Assembly: GCA_903929315.1 (NCBI GenBank)
Contig: CAIYUC010000143.1
Span: 1 to 55,642, forward strand
Length of the DNA: 55,642 nt
Reading direction: 5' to 3'
DNA from: an uncultured Bacteroidales bacterium
Lineage (GTDB): Bacteria > Bacteroidota > Bacteroidia > Bacteroidales > FEN-979
A program made the position numbers and the translations under genes. Shown piece by piece: positions 16,932 through 28,400 of this stretch; positions within the stretch are counted from its first letter, which is position 1, and each line of letters opens with the position of its first letter. The notes under the pieces are model-generated. The model had not been told where the DNA came from. It did no database searches and was given only the letters and a program-made list of their open reading frames with translations.

Positions 16932-16989
16932 CTGTTTTGAAATCTTATTATTAACCTTTATAATACAAACATAATTAATCTTTTTTTAT

Positions 16990-18177
16990 ATGGCAAAAGA
17001 AAAATTTAACCGTTCCAAACCGCACGTAAACGTTGGAACCATTGGTCATATCGACCACGGTAAAACTACTCTTACGGCTGCTATCACTTTGATTTTGCAG
17101 GATAAAGGATTGGCAACATACAAATCATTCGACCAGATTGACAATGCCCCGGAAGAAAAAGCCAGGGGGATTACGATCAATACTGCGCACATTGAATATG
17201 AAACCGAGAAAAGGCATTATGCTCATGTCGACTGTCCCGGACATGCCGACTATATCAAAAATATGGTTACAGGAGCTGCCCAGATGGATGGCGCTATCCT
17301 CGTAGTGGCTGCTACCGATGGACCCATGCCGCAAACCCGTGAACATATCCTCCTGGCCCGCCAGGTTGGTGTTCCAAAGATCGTGGTCTTCATGAGCAAA
17401 TGCGATATGGTGGATGACGTTGAATTGCTCGATCTCGTTGAACTCGAAATCCGTGAATTGCTTACCTTCTACAAATATGACGGAAATACTACCCCGGTCA
17501 TCCGTGGTTCTGCTTTGGGCGGATTGAACAAAGAACCCAAATGGGTCGAGAAGATCATGGAACTGCTCGATGCAGTGGATACCTATATCCCGCTACCTGT
17601 ACGTGATGTGGAAAAACCATTCCTGATGCCGGTTGAAGACGTGTTCTCTATCACTGGTCGTGGCACTGTTGCTACCGGTAGAATTGAAACCGGTATAATC
17701 AATTCCGGCGACCCGGTAGATATTATCGGAATGGGAGCTGAGAAGCTGAAGTCAGTCGTGACTGGCGTTGAAATGTTCCGTAAGATCCTCGACAGGGGTG
17801 AAGCCGGTGATAATACAGGGTTATTGCTTCGTGGCATCGATAAAGACGAGATCCGCCGTGGTATGGTTGTTGCTAAACCGGGTTCCGTCACTCCCCATAA
17901 ACATTTTAAAGCTGAAGTTTATGTGCTGAAAACCCAGGAAGGTGGAAGACATACCCCGTTCCACAATAAGTACCGTCCTCAGTTCAATTTCCGGACAACC
18001 GACGTGACAGGTGAGATCACTCTTCCTGCCGGCGTGGAAATGTGCATGCCCGGTGATAACCTCACCATCGAAGTGATGCTGATCTCTGAAATCGCAATGA
18101 GCAAGGGATTACGTTTCGCTATCCGTGAAGGTGGAAGAACCGTAGGCGCAGGACAGGTTACTGAAATTATTGATTAA
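16990..18177 (+). CDS. tuf: Elongation factor Tu
   Basis: This 395-residue GTPase delivers aminoacyl-tRNA to the ribosomal A site. G1 (GHIDHGKTT, about residues 19-27), the GITI switch (about 60-63) and G3 (DCPGH, about 81-85) are standard, and domains 2 and 3 are complete, ending in [14 protein letters not shown]. The G4 motif is unusual: residues 136-139 read SKCD (codon AGC at 17395-17397) where NKxD is expected, so the guanine-contacting asparagine is replaced by serine. A single A to G change would explain it. The gene is embedded in a tRNA cluster (Thr-Tyr-Gly-Thr upstream, Trp downstream) in front of secE-nusG, the usual Bacteroidota arrangement, and is likely transcribed from the promoter at 16176-16206. 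Confidence 0.98.
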   Translation: MAKEKFNRSKPHVNVGTIGHIDHGKTTLTAAITLILQDKGLATYKSFDQIDNAPEEKARGITINTAHIEYETEKRHYAHVDCPGHADYIKNMVTGAAQMDGAILVVAATDGPMPQTREHILLARQVGVPKIVVFMSKCDMVDDVELLDLVELEIRELLTFYKYDGNTTPVIRGSALGGLNKEPKWVEKIMELLDAVDTYIPLPVRDVEKPFLMPVEDVFSITGRGTVATGRIETGIINSGDPVDIIGMGAEKLKSVVTGVEMFRKILDRGEAGDNTGLLLRGIDKDEIRRGMVVAKPGSVTPHKHFKAEVYVLKTQEGGRHTPFHNKYRPQFNFRTTDVTGEITLPAGVEMCMPGDNLTIEVMLISEIAMSKGLRFAIREGGRTVGAGQVTEIID

Positions 18178-18236
18178 TGATGATTCGCCTTCTGCCGGCA
18201 GCATTTGAATATCCATATAAAAAAAGGTTAATTGTA

Positions 18237-18311
18237 CACGGGTGTAGCTCAACTGGTAGAGTGGCGGTCTCCAAAACCGTAGGCTGTGGGTTCGATTCCT
18301 ACCACCCGTGC
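18237..18311 (+). tRNA. tRNA-Trp (anticodon CCA)
   Basis: Acceptor stem CACGGGT/ACCCGTG, anticodon loop CTCCAAA with CCA, and T loop TTCGATT. It lies between tuf and secE, a common location for tRNA-Trp in bacteria. Confidence 0.95.
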
Positions 18312-18325
18312 AAAATTTAAGATCA

Positions 18326-18523
18326 ATGGCAAAATCAAAAGTAGTTATATATTTAAAGGAAAGTTATGATGAATTGATGCATAAGGTTTCCTGGCCAAGC
18401 TGGAGTGAATTGCAAGGTAGTGCGATCGTCGTATCCATTGCTTCCCTGATCATCGCTTTAGTGGTGTTTCTGATCGACGAGGTATTCCAAAATGTTCTGA
18501 TGCAATTCTATAAACTTTTTTAG
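18326..18523 (+). CDS. secE: Preprotein translocase subunit SecE
   Basis: The ATG at 18326 gives MAKSKVVIYLKESYDELMHKVSWPSW, 65 residues, the normal length for a single-span SecE; an earlier in-frame ATG at 18308 lies inside tRNA-Trp and is rejected. The conserved amphipathic helix and VSWPSWSEL motif (about residues 20-28) precede one membrane segment (about 32-55, SAIVVSIASLIIALVVFLID). SecE clamps SecY in the Sec translocon. It is 14 bp downstream of tRNA-Trp and 61 bp upstream of nusG, so it sits in the same transcription unit. The assignment is secure from both motif and position. Confidence 0.96.
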   Translation: MAKSKVVIYLKESYDELMHKVSWPSWSELQGSAIVVSIASLIIALVVFLIDEVFQNVLMQFYKLF

Positions 18524-18584
18524 AGTTCGGCAATTTATCTAATGTTGTATTGGTTACAAATTTTTACATCAATTTTATCGCAGC

Positions 18585-19127
18585 ATGACTGACGTGGTGA
18601 AAAAATGGTATGTTATCAGGGCCATCAGTGGGAATGAAAAGAAGGTCAAGCAATATATCGAGAGTGAGATCATAAGCCTGAAACTTCAGGAATCTATCTC
18701 TCAGGTGCTGATCCCTACCGAGAAAGTCTATATGATACGTAACGGGAAGAAGGTAAGCAAGGAAAGGAATTATTTTCCAGGTTATGTTCTGATCGAAGCT
18801 GCATTGACCGGAGAAGTCCCGCACATCATCAGGAATGTTCCTGGTGTTCTGGGATTCCTTGGCGCCAAAGGAGAACCACATCCCCTTCGGCCTGCAGAAG
18901 TGAAAAGAATCCTGGGTAAGTTTGATGAGCTGACCGAACAGGGCGAAGAAATGAATGTTCCCTTTATTATTGGAGAAACTGTCACTGTTATTGATGGACC
19001 TTTCAATAGCTTCAGCGGTGTGATAGAAGAACTCAATGAAGAGAAAAAGAAACTAAAAGTAATGGTTAAGATCTTCGGACGGAAAACCCCGCTGGAGTTA
19101 AGCTTTATGCAGGTTCAAAAAGAATAG
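18585..19127 (+). CDS. nusG: Transcription termination/antitermination factor NusG
   Basis: The 180-residue protein has the NusG N-terminal (NGN) domain (KKWYVIRAISGNEKKVKQYI, about 6-25; FPGYVLIEA, about 65-73; RNVPGVLGFLG, about 85-95). A C-terminal KOW domain follows (GETVTVIDGPFNSFSGVIEE, about 128-147). It binds RNA polymerase, increases processivity and couples to Rho or ribosomal protein S10. It lies between secE and rplK in the conserved order. The ATG is followed by a normal N-terminus and no alternative start is needed. Confidence 0.97.
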   Translation: MTDVVKKWYVIRAISGNEKKVKQYIESEIISLKLQESISQVLIPTEKVYMIRNGKKVSKERNYFPGYVLIEAALTGEVPHIIRNVPGVLGFLGAKGEPHPLRPAEVKRILGKFDELTEQGEEMNVPFIIGETVTVIDGPFNSFSGVIEELNEEKKKLKVMVKIFGRKTPLELSFMQVQKE

Positions 19128-19178
19128 TTTTATCCTGGGATCAAATTGAATCCGGGGTTACCTTTTAATCTAAATACA

Positions 19179-19622
19179 ATGGCAAAAGAAATTAGTGGAA
19201 TCATTAAATTACAGATCAAGGCAGGCGCGGCCAATCCATCACCTCCCGTCGGTCCTGCTTTGGGCGCAAAAGGGGTGAATATCATGGAATTTTGTAAACA
19301 ATTCAATGCCCGTACACAAGATAAAGCCGGGAAACTGATCCCTGTCATTATCACAGTATATAAGGACAAATCTTTTGTCTTTATCATCAAAACTCCTCCT
19401 GTTGCCACTCAACTTCTCGAAGCAACAAAATTGGAAAAAGGTTCTGCTGAACCAAACCGTGATAAAATTGCTGCAGTAACCTGGGACCAGGTAAGAAAGA
19501 TTGCGGAAGATAAAATGACGGATCTCAATGCATTTACCGTTGAATCAGCCATGAAAATGATAGCAGGGACAGCCCGCAGCATGGGAATTACTGTGGAAGG
19601 CGAATCTCCTTTCAGGAGCTGA
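19179..19622 (+). CDS. rplK: 50S ribosomal protein L11
   Basis: The start is set at the ATG at 19179 ([16 protein letters not shown]), giving 147 residues, rather than at 19146, because the family begins at this point. L11 binds 23S rRNA at the GTPase-associated centre. The N-terminal [19 protein letters not shown] motif and the C-terminal rRNA-binding domain ending SMGITVEG are intact. It follows nusG by 51 bp and precedes rplA by 59 bp. Confidence 0.98.
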   Translation: MAKEISGIIKLQIKAGAANPSPPVGPALGAKGVNIMEFCKQFNARTQDKAGKLIPVIITVYKDKSFVFIIKTPPVATQLLEATKLEKGSAEPNRDKIAAVTWDQVRKIAEDKMTDLNAFTVESAMKMIAGTARSMGITVEGESPFRS

Positions 19623-19681
19623 TAGCATTGCTGTTTTCCGGATTCCCAAACGGATAATAAAAACCTTATAATAAAAGTGAA

Positions 19682-20380
19682 ATGACTAAGTTGACAAAAA
19701 AAAGGAAAGAAGCTTTAGGAAAGTTTGATAAAAATTCCATTTATGCTCTGCCGGAGGCTGTTGGGATCGTGAAAGAGATCACCAGTACAAAATTTGATTC
19801 TTCCGTGGATATCGATATCCGCCTTAGTGTTGATCCCCGCAAAGCCAACCAGATGGTGAGAGGCACCGTAACTCTTCCTCATGGAACAGGAAAAACATTG
19901 CGCGTCCTTGTCCTTTGTACACCGGATAAAGAAGAAGAAGCGAAACAAGCCGGCGCCGATTATACAGGCCTTGAGGAATACATCGAAAAGATCAAAGCGG
20001 GATGGACAGATGTTGATGTGATCATCACCATGCCCAGTGTCATGGCGAAAGTCGGTGCTTTGGGAAAGATCCTGGGTCCACGAGGACTCATGCCTAACCC
20101 CAAAACCGGCACTGTTACCATGGATATCGGAAAAGCTGTCAAAGAAGTAAAAGCAGGGAAGATCGATTTCAGAGTGGATAAATTCGGGATTATACATTCA
20201 TCCATCGCAAAAACTTCATTTGAAAAAGACAAAATAGTTGATAATGCCAGAGAACTTCTGCAGACGGTTATAAAGCTTAAACCTGCTTCAGCAAAAGGAA
20301 CCTATATAAAAAGTATCTACTTATCAAGTACCATGAGCCCAGGTGTTCAGATAGAACCAAAATCTATAACGGTCGCCTGA
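19682..20380 (+). CDS. rplA: 50S ribosomal protein L1
   Basis: This 232-residue protein has the two-domain L1 fold: [20 protein letters not shown] near residue 40, the central domain with [12 protein letters not shown], and the highly conserved [14 protein letters not shown] (about 132-145). L1 forms the mobile stalk at the E site and in many bacteria represses its own operon by binding the mRNA leader. I see no obvious L1-mimic structure in the short gap before rplK. The gene is full length. Confidence 0.98.
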   Translation: MTKLTKKRKEALGKFDKNSIYALPEAVGIVKEITSTKFDSSVDIDIRLSVDPRKANQMVRGTVTLPHGTGKTLRVLVLCTPDKEEEAKQAGADYTGLEEYIEKIKAGWTDVDVIITMPSVMAKVGALGKILGPRGLMPNPKTGTVTMDIGKAVKEVKAGKIDFRVDKFGIIHSSIAKTSFEKDKIVDNARELLQTVIKLKPASAKGTYIKSIYLSSTMSPGVQIEPKSITVA

Positions 20381-20409
20381 TTGTTTAGAAAAAATCGAGA
20401 GAATGTATT

Positions 20410-20934
20410 ATGAAAAAAGACGAAAAAAACCAATTTATTGATACTCTGGCTGAAAAGCTAAGCAAGGTAGACAATTTTTATCTTACCGATATTTCCAACC
20501 TGAATGTCGAGACTTCGACAAGGCTGAGAAGGCTTTGTTTTAAACGGAACATTCAGCTTAGGATGGTAAAAAATTCTTTATTGAAAAAAGCTTTTGAAAA
20601 GACAGGGATCGAGGATTTTCAACAGTTTTACGGGATCATGAAAGGATCGACTTCCATTATGTTTTCTGATGTTGCCAATGATCCTGCAAAATTGATTTCT
20701 GAATTCCGCCGGACTTCACCTAAGCCCATACTTAAAGGCGCCTATGTTCAGGAAACTATTTTCCTGGGCGATGATCAGCTGACTTCTCTCATTAACATAA
20801 GATCGAAGAATGAGTTGGTAGGAGGGATCATCGGTATATTGCAATCGCCTTTACAGAATGTAATTTCTGCTTTGCAATCCGGGGGGAACAAACTTTCCGG
20901 CATTGTAAAAACACTATCTAAAAAAACGAATTAA
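20410..20934 (+). CDS. rplJ: 50S ribosomal protein L10
   Basis: The 174-residue protein begins MKKDEKNQFIDTLAEKLSKV, has the rRNA-binding core RLRRLCFKRNIQLRMVKNSLLKKA (described by its ends, about 39-62) and a C-terminal helix that carries L7/L12 dimers. It is the base of the ribosomal stalk. It lies 29 bp after rplA. The longer gap to rplL (113 bp) contains a structured element. Confidence 0.97.
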   Translation: MKKDEKNQFIDTLAEKLSKVDNFYLTDISNLNVETSTRLRRLCFKRNIQLRMVKNSLLKKAFEKTGIEDFQQFYGIMKGSTSIMFSDVANDPAKLISEFRRTSPKPILKGAYVQETIFLGDDQLTSLINIRSKNELVGGIIGILQSPLQNVISALQSGGNKLSGIVKTLSKKTN

Positions 20935-20946
20935 ACAAAAACAGAC

Positions 20947-20985
20947 ACTCGCAGGTCTTCCATCCAAATGGAGCTACATGTGAGT
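20947..20985 (+). promoter_or_regulatory. Hairpin in the rplJ-rplL gap
   Basis: ACTCGCA (20947-20953) pairs with TGTGAGT (20979-20985), and inside it TTCCAT pairs with ATGGAG around a CCAA loop (20958-20973). No poly-U tract follows, so an RNA-processing site or attenuator is likelier than a terminator. Inferred by eye only. Confidence 0.45.
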
Positions 20986-21047
20986 TTGAACGAACCTGAA
21001 AATAATTTTTAAATGCAATATAGTAATCATATAAAACAATTGTAAAA

Positions 21048-21431
21048 ATGGCAGATTTAAAATCATTTGCAGACCAGTTAGTTAATTTGACGGTAAAAGA
21101 AGTGAACGAATTAGCTAAAATATTGAAAGATGAATATGGTATAGAACCTGCAGCAGCAGCTGTTGCTGTAGCTGCCGGACCCGCAGCAGGAGCTCCTGCT
21201 GCTGCAGCCGCTGAAGAAAAAACTTCATTTGATGTTGTTCTTAAATCAGCAGGTCAGGCCAAATTAGCTGTCGTGAAACTGGTGAAGGAACTCACCAGCC
21301 TGGGATTAAAGGAAGCTAAAGAATTAGTAGATGCTGCTCCAAAAGCAGTGAAAGAAGGCGTAAGCAAAGACGAGGCACAAGCTCTACAGAAACAATTACA
21401 GGAGGCAGGTGCAGAGGTTGAAATTAAGTAG
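21048..21431 (+). CDS. rplL: 50S ribosomal protein L7/L12
   Basis: This 127-residue acidic stalk protein has an N-terminal dimerisation helix ([20 protein letters not shown]), an Ala/Pro-rich hinge (about 36-57) and the C-terminal factor-binding domain ([20 protein letters not shown], then [20 protein letters not shown]). It recruits translational GTPases. The gene is complete and followed by a 165-bp gap with two hairpins before rpoB. Confidence 0.98.
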   Translation: MADLKSFADQLVNLTVKEVNELAKILKDEYGIEPAAAAVAVAAGPAAGAPAAAAAEEKTSFDVVLKSAGQAKLAVVKLVKELTSLGLKEAKELVDAAPKAVKEGVSKDEAQALQKQLQEAGAEVEIK

Positions 21432-21460
21432 GTGTTTTGCATTCTACAAAGGTATAATTA

Positions 21461-21500
21461 GTTACAGGCTTCTTTCGTAAAGTAAAAAGAGGTCTGTAAC
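21461..21500 (+). promoter_or_regulatory. Long hairpin in the rplL-rpoB gap
   Basis: GTTACAG (21461-21467) pairs perfectly with CTGTAAC (21494-21500), and CTTCTTT (21469-21475) pairs with AAAGAGG (21486-21492) with one wobble. A stem of about 14 bp here resembles the attenuator/RNase III region known between rplL and rpoB in other bacteria. Confidence 0.55.
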
Positions 21501-21565
21501 ATATTTATTGTTGACGTAGTAGAGATGTGTTTGGTGACATCCTGTTAATTTAATTTCAAACCTAT

Positions 21566-21580
21566 CCCGCTAACAGCGGG
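21566..21580 (+). promoter_or_regulatory. GC hairpin just before the rpoB start
   Basis: CCCGCT-AAC-AGCGGG, followed by ACCAAAAAAAACAACC and the TTG start of rpoB 16 bp later. There is no U-tract, so it is not a classical terminator; it could limit initiation. Confidence 0.5.
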
Positions 21581-21596
21581 ACCAAAAAAAACAACC

Positions 21597-24500
21597 TTGG
21601 CTTCAAAAAAAATCCAAAGAATCAATTTTGCATCTACCAAGATTCAATCCGAATATCCTGACTTTCTTGATATTCAAATAAAATCCTTCCGGGATTTCTT
21701 TCAATTGGAAACGAATCCTGAAAACCGGATAAATGAAGGATTGTACAAAGTATTCTCGGAAAACTTTCCTATTTCGGATGCCAGGAATAATTTTGTCCTG
21801 GAATTTTTAGATTATTTCATCGATCCTCCAAGGTACTCCATCAATGAGTGCATCGAACGGGGGTTGACATATAGTGTTCCCTTAAAAGCAAAATTAAAGC
21901 TCTATTGCACAGATCCTGAACATGAGGATTTCGAAACGATCATTCAGGATGTTTACCTTGGAATGATCCCTTATATGACCCCCCGTGGTACATTCGTTAT
22001 CAATGGCGCTGAAAGAGTTGTTGTATCACAGTTGCACCGTTCACCAGGCGTATTCTTCAGCACCAGTTTTCATGCGAATGGTGTACAATTATATTCCGCC
22101 AGGATCATTCCTTTCAAGGGTTCCTGGATCGAGTTTACAACGGATATCAACAATGTGATGTATGCCTACATCGACCGTAAAAAGAAATTACCTGTTACAA
22201 CCCTTCTACGGGCCATCGGCTATGAAAGCGATAAAGATATCCTCGAGATTTTCGGTTTGGCCCAGGAAATAAAAGTAAGCAAAGCTTCATTGAAGAGAAT
22301 CCTTGGCTCCAGACTGGCTGCCAGGGTGGTCCGTTCATGGATCGAGGACTTCGTGGATGAAGATACGGCTGAAGTTGTTTCTATTGAACGAACAGAAGTG
22401 ATCATAGAAAGGGAAACCATCCTTGAGGAACAGCATATCGATACCATCGTCGATTCAGGGATCAAAGCGATCCTGATCCATAGGGAAGATGCACAGGCGA
22501 CAGATTACTCCATCATTTTTAATACACTGCAGAAAGATACGGCAAACTCGGAAAAAGAAGCCGTTGAATACATTTACAGGCAACTCAGGAACGCCGAGCC
22601 CCCGGATGAAGAAACCGCCCGCGGCATCATAGAAAAATTATTCTTTTCTGATAAAAGATATGACCTCGGTGATGTAGGAAGGTTTCGTATCAACAGGAAA
22701 CTTAACCTTGAAATTCCTATTGAAACCCGCGTTCTCACAAAACAGGATATCATTTCTATTATTAAATATCTTATTGAACTGGTGAATTCCAAGGCAGACG
22801 TCGATGATATCGATCACCTTAGCAACAGAAGGGTCAGAACCGTAGGAGAGCAATTGTATAACCAATTCGGAGTAGGATTGTCGCGTATGGCACGAACCAT
22901 CCGTGAAAGGATGAATGTACGGGATAACGAAGTATTTACCCCGATGGATCTGATCAATGCAAAAACATTATCATCCGTAATAAATACATTTTTTGGTACA
23001 AACCAGCTGTCACAATTCATGGACCAGACAAATCCATTGGCTGAATTGACACACAAAAGAAGGATCTCTGCTTTGGGTCCGGGAGGATTATCAAGAGAAA
23101 GGGCAGGATTCGAGGTGCGTGATGTCCATTATACCCACTATGGCAGGCTTTGTACGATTGAAACGCCTGAAGGCCCTAATATCGGGCTGATCTCTTCCCT
23201 GTGTGTTTATGCGAAGATTGACAGATTAGGGTTCATAGAAACACCCTATCACCGTGTTATTAACGGCCGGGTCATGCTCGATGAACCTCCTGTATACCTG
23301 ACAGCCGAAGAGGAAGAAAAAAAGATCATTGCCCAGGCCAGTACCCCGATGTTAGAGGATGGTAATCTTGCAGAAGATAAAGTGAAAGTAAGATACCTTG
23401 CTGATTATCCTATCATCGAAAAAGCCAAGGTTGACCTTATCGATATTGCTCCAAACCAGATCGCATCCATTGCTGCATCCCTGATACCTTTTCTTGAACA
23501 TGACGATGCTAACCGCGCATTAATGGGATCCAACATGATGCGTCAGGCTGTCCCCCTGTTAAATCCGGAAATCGCAATTGTCGGTACCGGGATTGAAGAT
23601 ACCGTCGCCCGTGATTCCAGGGTTTTGATCAATGCTGAGGGAGAGGGAGTAGTGGAATATGTCGATGCCAATGAAATTGTCATTCGTTATAAGAGGGATG
23701 AAAAGGAAAAACTGGTAAACTTCGACGATGATATCAAGAGTTATAAATTAACGAAATTTCAGCGTACCAATCAGAATACATGCGTCAACCTGCGCCCCAT
23801 TGTCAGAAAAGGCGATAAAGTTTCCCGTGGACAGGTTCTTTGTGAAGGTTATGCTACCAAAGACGGAGAGCTTGCGCTCGGACGCAATCTCATGGTTGCT
23901 TTTATGCCCTGGAAAGGGTATAACTTCGAAGATGCTATCGTGATCTCGGAAAGAGTTGTTAAAGAAGATCTCTTCACTTCCATCCATATCGAAGAATTTA
24001 CCCTTGAAGTCAGGGATACAAAACGTGGTGTTGAAGAGCTGACAAATGATATTCCCAATGTGAGCGCAGAAGCTACGAAAGAACTTGACGAAAACGGTCT
24101 TATCAGGATCGGCGCAGAAGTTAATGAAGGCGATATCCTTATTGGAAAGATCACACCAAAAGGGGAAAGTGATCCGACACCGGAAGAAAAACTCCTCCGC
24201 GCTATCTTCGGTGATAAAGCCGGCGATGTAAAGGATGCCTCTCTGAAAGCGCCTCCTTCAATGAAAGGGGTTGTTATTGATAAAAAACTTTTTTCAAGAG
24301 TTATCAAGGACAGGAAAGCAAAAGCAAAAGAAAAGGATGATCTGAAAAAAATGGATGATGAGCACGTGAAAGAAGTTGAAAAGCTGAAAACGAAGTTGGT
24401 GGATAAGTTGGGTATCCTCGTAAATGGTAAAATATCCCAGGGTGTATACAATAACTTTAAAGAAGAGGCCATTCCGAAAGGAACAAAGTTTGCTTCAAAG

Positions 24501-25406
24501 ATATTGATGGATGTTGATTATACCAACGTCAACCCCAACAAATGGACCACCGATAAGGAAAAAAATGAACTCGTCAAAACCCTGATCAACAACTATATTA
24601 TTAAGAATAAAGAACTCCTTGGGGTATATAATAGGAAAAAATTCGTGGCTGTTGTTGGCGATGATCTGCCAACAGGAATTGTACAGATGGCAAAAGTTTA
24701 TATCGCCAAAAAACGCAAGCTAAAGGTCGGTGATAAAATGGCGGGACGTCATGGAAACAAAGGTATCGTGGCCAAGATCGTACGTGAAGAAGATATGCCT
24801 TTCCTGGAAGATGGTACTCCTGTCGACGTTGTTCTCAACCCCTTGGGCGTACCTTCACGTATGAACCTTGGACAGATCTATGAAACCATTCTCGGATGGG
24901 CCGGGAAAAAATCGAATTTACGTTTTACCTCGCCCATTTTTGATGGCGCCAATCAGGATGAAATAAACAAATATCTTACGGATGCCGGGTTACCGGAAAA
25001 CGGTAAAGTATATCTATATGACGGATTAAGCGGCGAACGATTCGACCAGCCTACAACGGTCGGATATATCTATATATTGAAATTACACCATATGGTTGAT
25101 GATAAAATGCATGCGCGTTCGATTGGTCCTTATTCACTGATCACTCAGCAACCACTGGGTGGTAAGGCACAATTCGGCGGTCAGCGTTTCGGTGAAATGG
25201 AAGTTTGGGCGCTGGAAGCTTTTGGTGCAGCCAATGTATTACTGGAGATACTGACAGTCAAATCCGACGATGTCGTCGGGCGTGCCAAGGCCTATGAATC
25301 CATTGTCAAAGGTGAAAATATGCCGGTTCCGGGGATCCCTGAATCATTCAATGTATTGATACATGAATTGAGGGGTCTTGGATTGAGTGTCACCTTCGAT
25401 GCATAA
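21597..25406 (+). CDS. rpoB: RNA polymerase beta subunit
   Basis: The 1269-residue protein matches the usual Bacteroidota length. It starts at a TTG codon (21597): TTG GCT TCA reads as the family N-terminus ([29 protein letters not shown] by its ends), and no ATG lies nearby. Conserved regions are present throughout: LHRSPGVFF near 145, the rifampicin region ([20 protein letters not shown], about 465-484, then [13 protein letters not shown]), [32 protein letters not shown], and the C-terminal [20 protein letters not shown]. The rifampicin-region residues look wild type. It is followed by rpoC after 80 bp. Confidence 0.98.
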   Translation: MASKKIQRINFASTKIQSEYPDFLDIQIKSFRDFFQLETNPENRINEGLYKVFSENFPISDARNNFVLEFLDYFIDPPRYSINECIERGLTYSVPLKAKLKLYCTDPEHEDFETIIQDVYLGMIPYMTPRGTFVINGAERVVVSQLHRSPGVFFSTSFHANGVQLYSARIIPFKGSWIEFTTDINNVMYAYIDRKKKLPVTTLLRAIGYESDKDILEIFGLAQEIKVSKASLKRILGSRLAARVVRSWIEDFVDEDTAEVVSIERTEVIIERETILEEQHIDTIVDSGIKAILIHREDAQATDYSIIFNTLQKDTANSEKEAVEYIYRQLRNAEPPDEETARGIIEKLFFSDKRYDLGDVGRFRINRKLNLEIPIETRVLTKQDIISIIKYLIELVNSKADVDDIDHLSNRRVRTVGEQLYNQFGVGLSRMARTIRERMNVRDNEVFTPMDLINAKTLSSVINTFFGTNQLSQFMDQTNPLAELTHKRRISALGPGGLSRERAGFEVRDVHYTHYGRLCTIETPEGPNIGLISSLCVYAKIDRLGFIETPYHRVINGRVMLDEPPVYLTAEEEEKKIIAQASTPMLEDGNLAEDKVKVRYLADYPIIEKAKVDLIDIAPNQIASIAASLIPFLEHDDANRALMGSNMMRQAVPLLNPEIAIVGTGIEDTVARDSRVLINAEGEGVVEYVDANEIVIRYKRDEKEKLVNFDDDIKSYKLTKFQRTNQNTCVNLRPIVRKGDKVSRGQVLCEGYATKDGELALGRNLMVAFMPWKGYNFEDAIVISERVVKEDLFTSIHIEEFTLEVRDTKRGVEELTNDIPNVSAEATKELDENGLIRIGAEVNEGDILIGKITPKGESDPTPEEKLLRAIFGDKAGDVKDASLKAPPSMKGVVIDKKLFSRVIKDRKAKAKEKDDLKKMDDEHVKEVEKLKTKLVDKLGILVNGKISQGVYNNFKEEAIPKGTKFASKILMDVDYTNVNPNKWTTDKEKNELVKTLINNYIIKNKELLGVYNRKKFVAVVGDDLPTGIVQMAKVYIAKKRKLKVGDKMAGRHGNKGIVAKIVREEDMPFLEDGTPVDVVLNPLGVPSRMNLGQIYETILGWAGKKSNLRFTSPIFDGANQDEINKYLTDAGLPENGKVYLYDGLSGERFDQPTTVGYIYILKLHHMVDDKMHARSIGPYSLITQQPLGGKAQFGGQRFGEMEVWALEAFGAANVLLEILTVKSDDVVGRAKAYESIVKGENMPVPGIPESFNVLIHELRGLGLSVTFDA

Positions 25407-25486
25407 AAATTTATGACTTTATCACGGTACACCCCGTTAGAGTTATTGGTAAGTTTAATTTTAATCGACAATATATATAGAAAAAT

Positions 25487-28400
25487 ATGGCTTTTAGAAA
25501 AGACAGTACCTTTAGCAGTGGCTTTTCAAAGATTACGATAAGCCTTGCGTCACCGGAAAAAGTTCTCGAAATGTCGAGCGGTGAAGTGCTGAAGCCGGAG
25601 ACGATCAATTACCGAACCTATAAACCGGAACGGGATGGACTGTTTTGCGAACGGATCTTTGGCCCGGTCAAAGACTGGGAATGCCACTGTGGTAAATATA
25701 AACGGATCAGGTACAAGGGGATTGTATGCGACAGGTGCGGGGTTGAAGTCACAGAAAAGAAAGTAAGAAGGGAAAGGACCGGACATATACAACTCGTAGT
25801 TCCCGTTGCACATATCTGGTTCTTCAGATCATTGCCGAATAAAATCGGGGCTCTGCTCGGTTTACCTACAAAGAAACTCGATTCCATTATCTATTACGAA
25901 AAATACGTAGTTATTAACCCGGGTATTAAAAAAGCCGATGGCATCAACTACCTGGATTTTCTTTCAGAGGAAGAATATTTCGACATCATGGAAAAGCTTC
26001 CTCCGGATAACCAATACCTGGATGATTCCGATCCGAATAAATTCATTGCCAGTATGGGAGCAGAGGCATTGTATTCCCTGCTCTCCCGCCTGGACCTGGA
26101 CAAAGAATCGTATGACCTGAGGCATAAAGCAGGAACTGAAACATCCCAGCAAAGAAAAAGTGAAGCGCTGAAACGTCTTCAGGTATTCGAAGCTTTCCGC
26201 GATGCGCAGAAAAGAATGGAAAACCATCCTGAATGGATGATCGTTAAGGTAGTACCTGTGATTCCGCCTGAACTAAGACCATTGGTACCTCTCGATGGCG
26301 GAAGATTTGCAACGTCAGACCTGAACGACCTGTACCGCCGGGTGATCATCAGGAATAACAGGCTTAAAAGACTGATCGAGATCAAAGCTCCGGATGTCAT
26401 CATGCGAAACGAAAAACGCATGTTACAGGAAGCTGTGGATTCCCTGTTCGATAATTCACGTAAAGCCAGCGCCGTAAAAACCGAATCAAACAGAGCTTTA
26501 AAATCCCTGAGCGACAGCCTGAAAGGAAAACAAGGACGGTTTCGTCAAAATCTTCTGGGTAAAAGAGTCGACTATTCCGGCCGTTCCGTTATCGTCGTTG
26601 GACCGGAACTAAAGCTCAATGAATGTGGCTTACCAAAAGAAATGGCTTCGGAACTTTATAAGCCTTTTATCATCCGTAAAATGCTTGAAAGAGGCATCGT
26701 CAAAACGGTAAAATCCGCAAAAAAAATCGTTGATCGCAAAGATCCCGTCGTTTGGGATATCCTGGAAAATATCCTCAAAGGCCATCCTGTTTTGCTTAAC
26801 CGTGCACCAACATTACACCGTCTTGGCATCCAGGCTTTTCAACCCAAACTCATTGTAGGTAAAGCCATCCAGTTACATCCACTCGTTTGTACCGCATTCA
26901 ATGCCGACTTTGACGGTGACCAGATGGCTGTTCACGTGCCACTTGGAAATGCTGCCATTATTGAGACCCAATTACTGATGCTTGCCTCGCATAATATCCT
27001 GAATCCTGCGAATGGGGCGCCTATTGCCGTACCATCGCAAGACATGGTACTTGGCTTGTATTATATGACCAAAGCCCGCAACAGTGAAGAAACATTTGTT
27101 GTCAGGGGCGAGGGAATGACTTTCTATTCGCCACAGGAAGTGATCATAGCATACAATGAAAATAAAATAGATCTTCACGCAAAAATCAATGTAAAGATCA
27201 AGGATAGGGAAAACGGAGAACCGGTTGTCAAAATGATCGATACTACCACCGGAAGAGTTCTCTTCAACCAGGTAGTTCCGGAGGAATACAGTTATATCAA
27301 CCAACTTCTGACAAAAAAAGCATTACGGGATATTATCGGTGATGTCCTTAAAAAAACCGGAACTGCAAAAACGGCCAAATTCCTGGATGATATCAAAGAT
27401 CTGGGTTTCCAAATGGCCTTTGCAGGTGGTTTGTCCTTCAATCTCGATGATGTTATCATTCCCGCCATTAAAGAAGATCTGGTCAGAGATGCTGAAACCG
27501 AAGTGGAAGAAGTGGTGAGCAATTATAATATGGGTTTCATTACCAACAACGAAAGATACAACCAGATCATTGATATCTGGACTCATACCAACTCATCACT
27601 TACGCAAAAGCTTATGACCCAGTTATCAAAAGACAAACAGGGATTTAACCCGGTTTATATGATGCTGGACTCAGGAGCAAGAGGTTCAAAGGAACAGATC
27701 CGTCAGCTTTCCGGAATGAGGGGATTAATGGCAAAACCTCAGAAATCAGGTGCATCCGGTGGTGAGATCATCGAAAACCCGATCCTTTCAAACTTCAAAG
27801 AAGGCCTTTCCGTTCTTGAATATTTCATTTCCACACACGGCGCGCGGAAAGGACTTGCAGATACCGCTTTAAAAACCGCAGATGCAGGTTATCTTACACG
27901 TCGTCTTGTAGATGTTGCACAGGATGTTATTATTTCAGAAGAAGACTGCGGCACACTAAGAGGTCTTACCATTTCCGGCCTTAAAAAGCAGGAAGAAGTG
28001 GTTGAAACATTATATGACAGGATCCTTGGCCGTGTTACATTACATGATATCTATCATCCCCAGACCGGAGCGCTGATCATTGCCGCCGGAGAAGAAATTA
28101 CCGAAGAAATTGCCCATATCATTGAAGATTCTCCGCTTGAAATTGCTGAAATTCGTTCTGTTTTGACATGCGAATCCAAAAAAGGCGTCTGTGCTAAATG
28201 TTATGGCCGAAACCTTGCTACCGGCCGGATGGTTGAAAAAGGTGAGGCAGTCGGTGTTATAGCAGCACAATCCATCGGTGAACCCGGTACACAGCTTACC
28301 CTCCGTACATTCCACGTCGGCGGTGTCGCAGGAGCACATATTGCCAGTACCTCGAGAATTGAAGCTAAATACGCAGGCGTACTCGAAATTGATGAACTCA

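Noticed and set aside
23849-24472. 207-codon frame on the minus strand within rpoB
   Set aside because: Serine- and leucine-rich shadow of the highly conserved rpoB frame; no start context or family.
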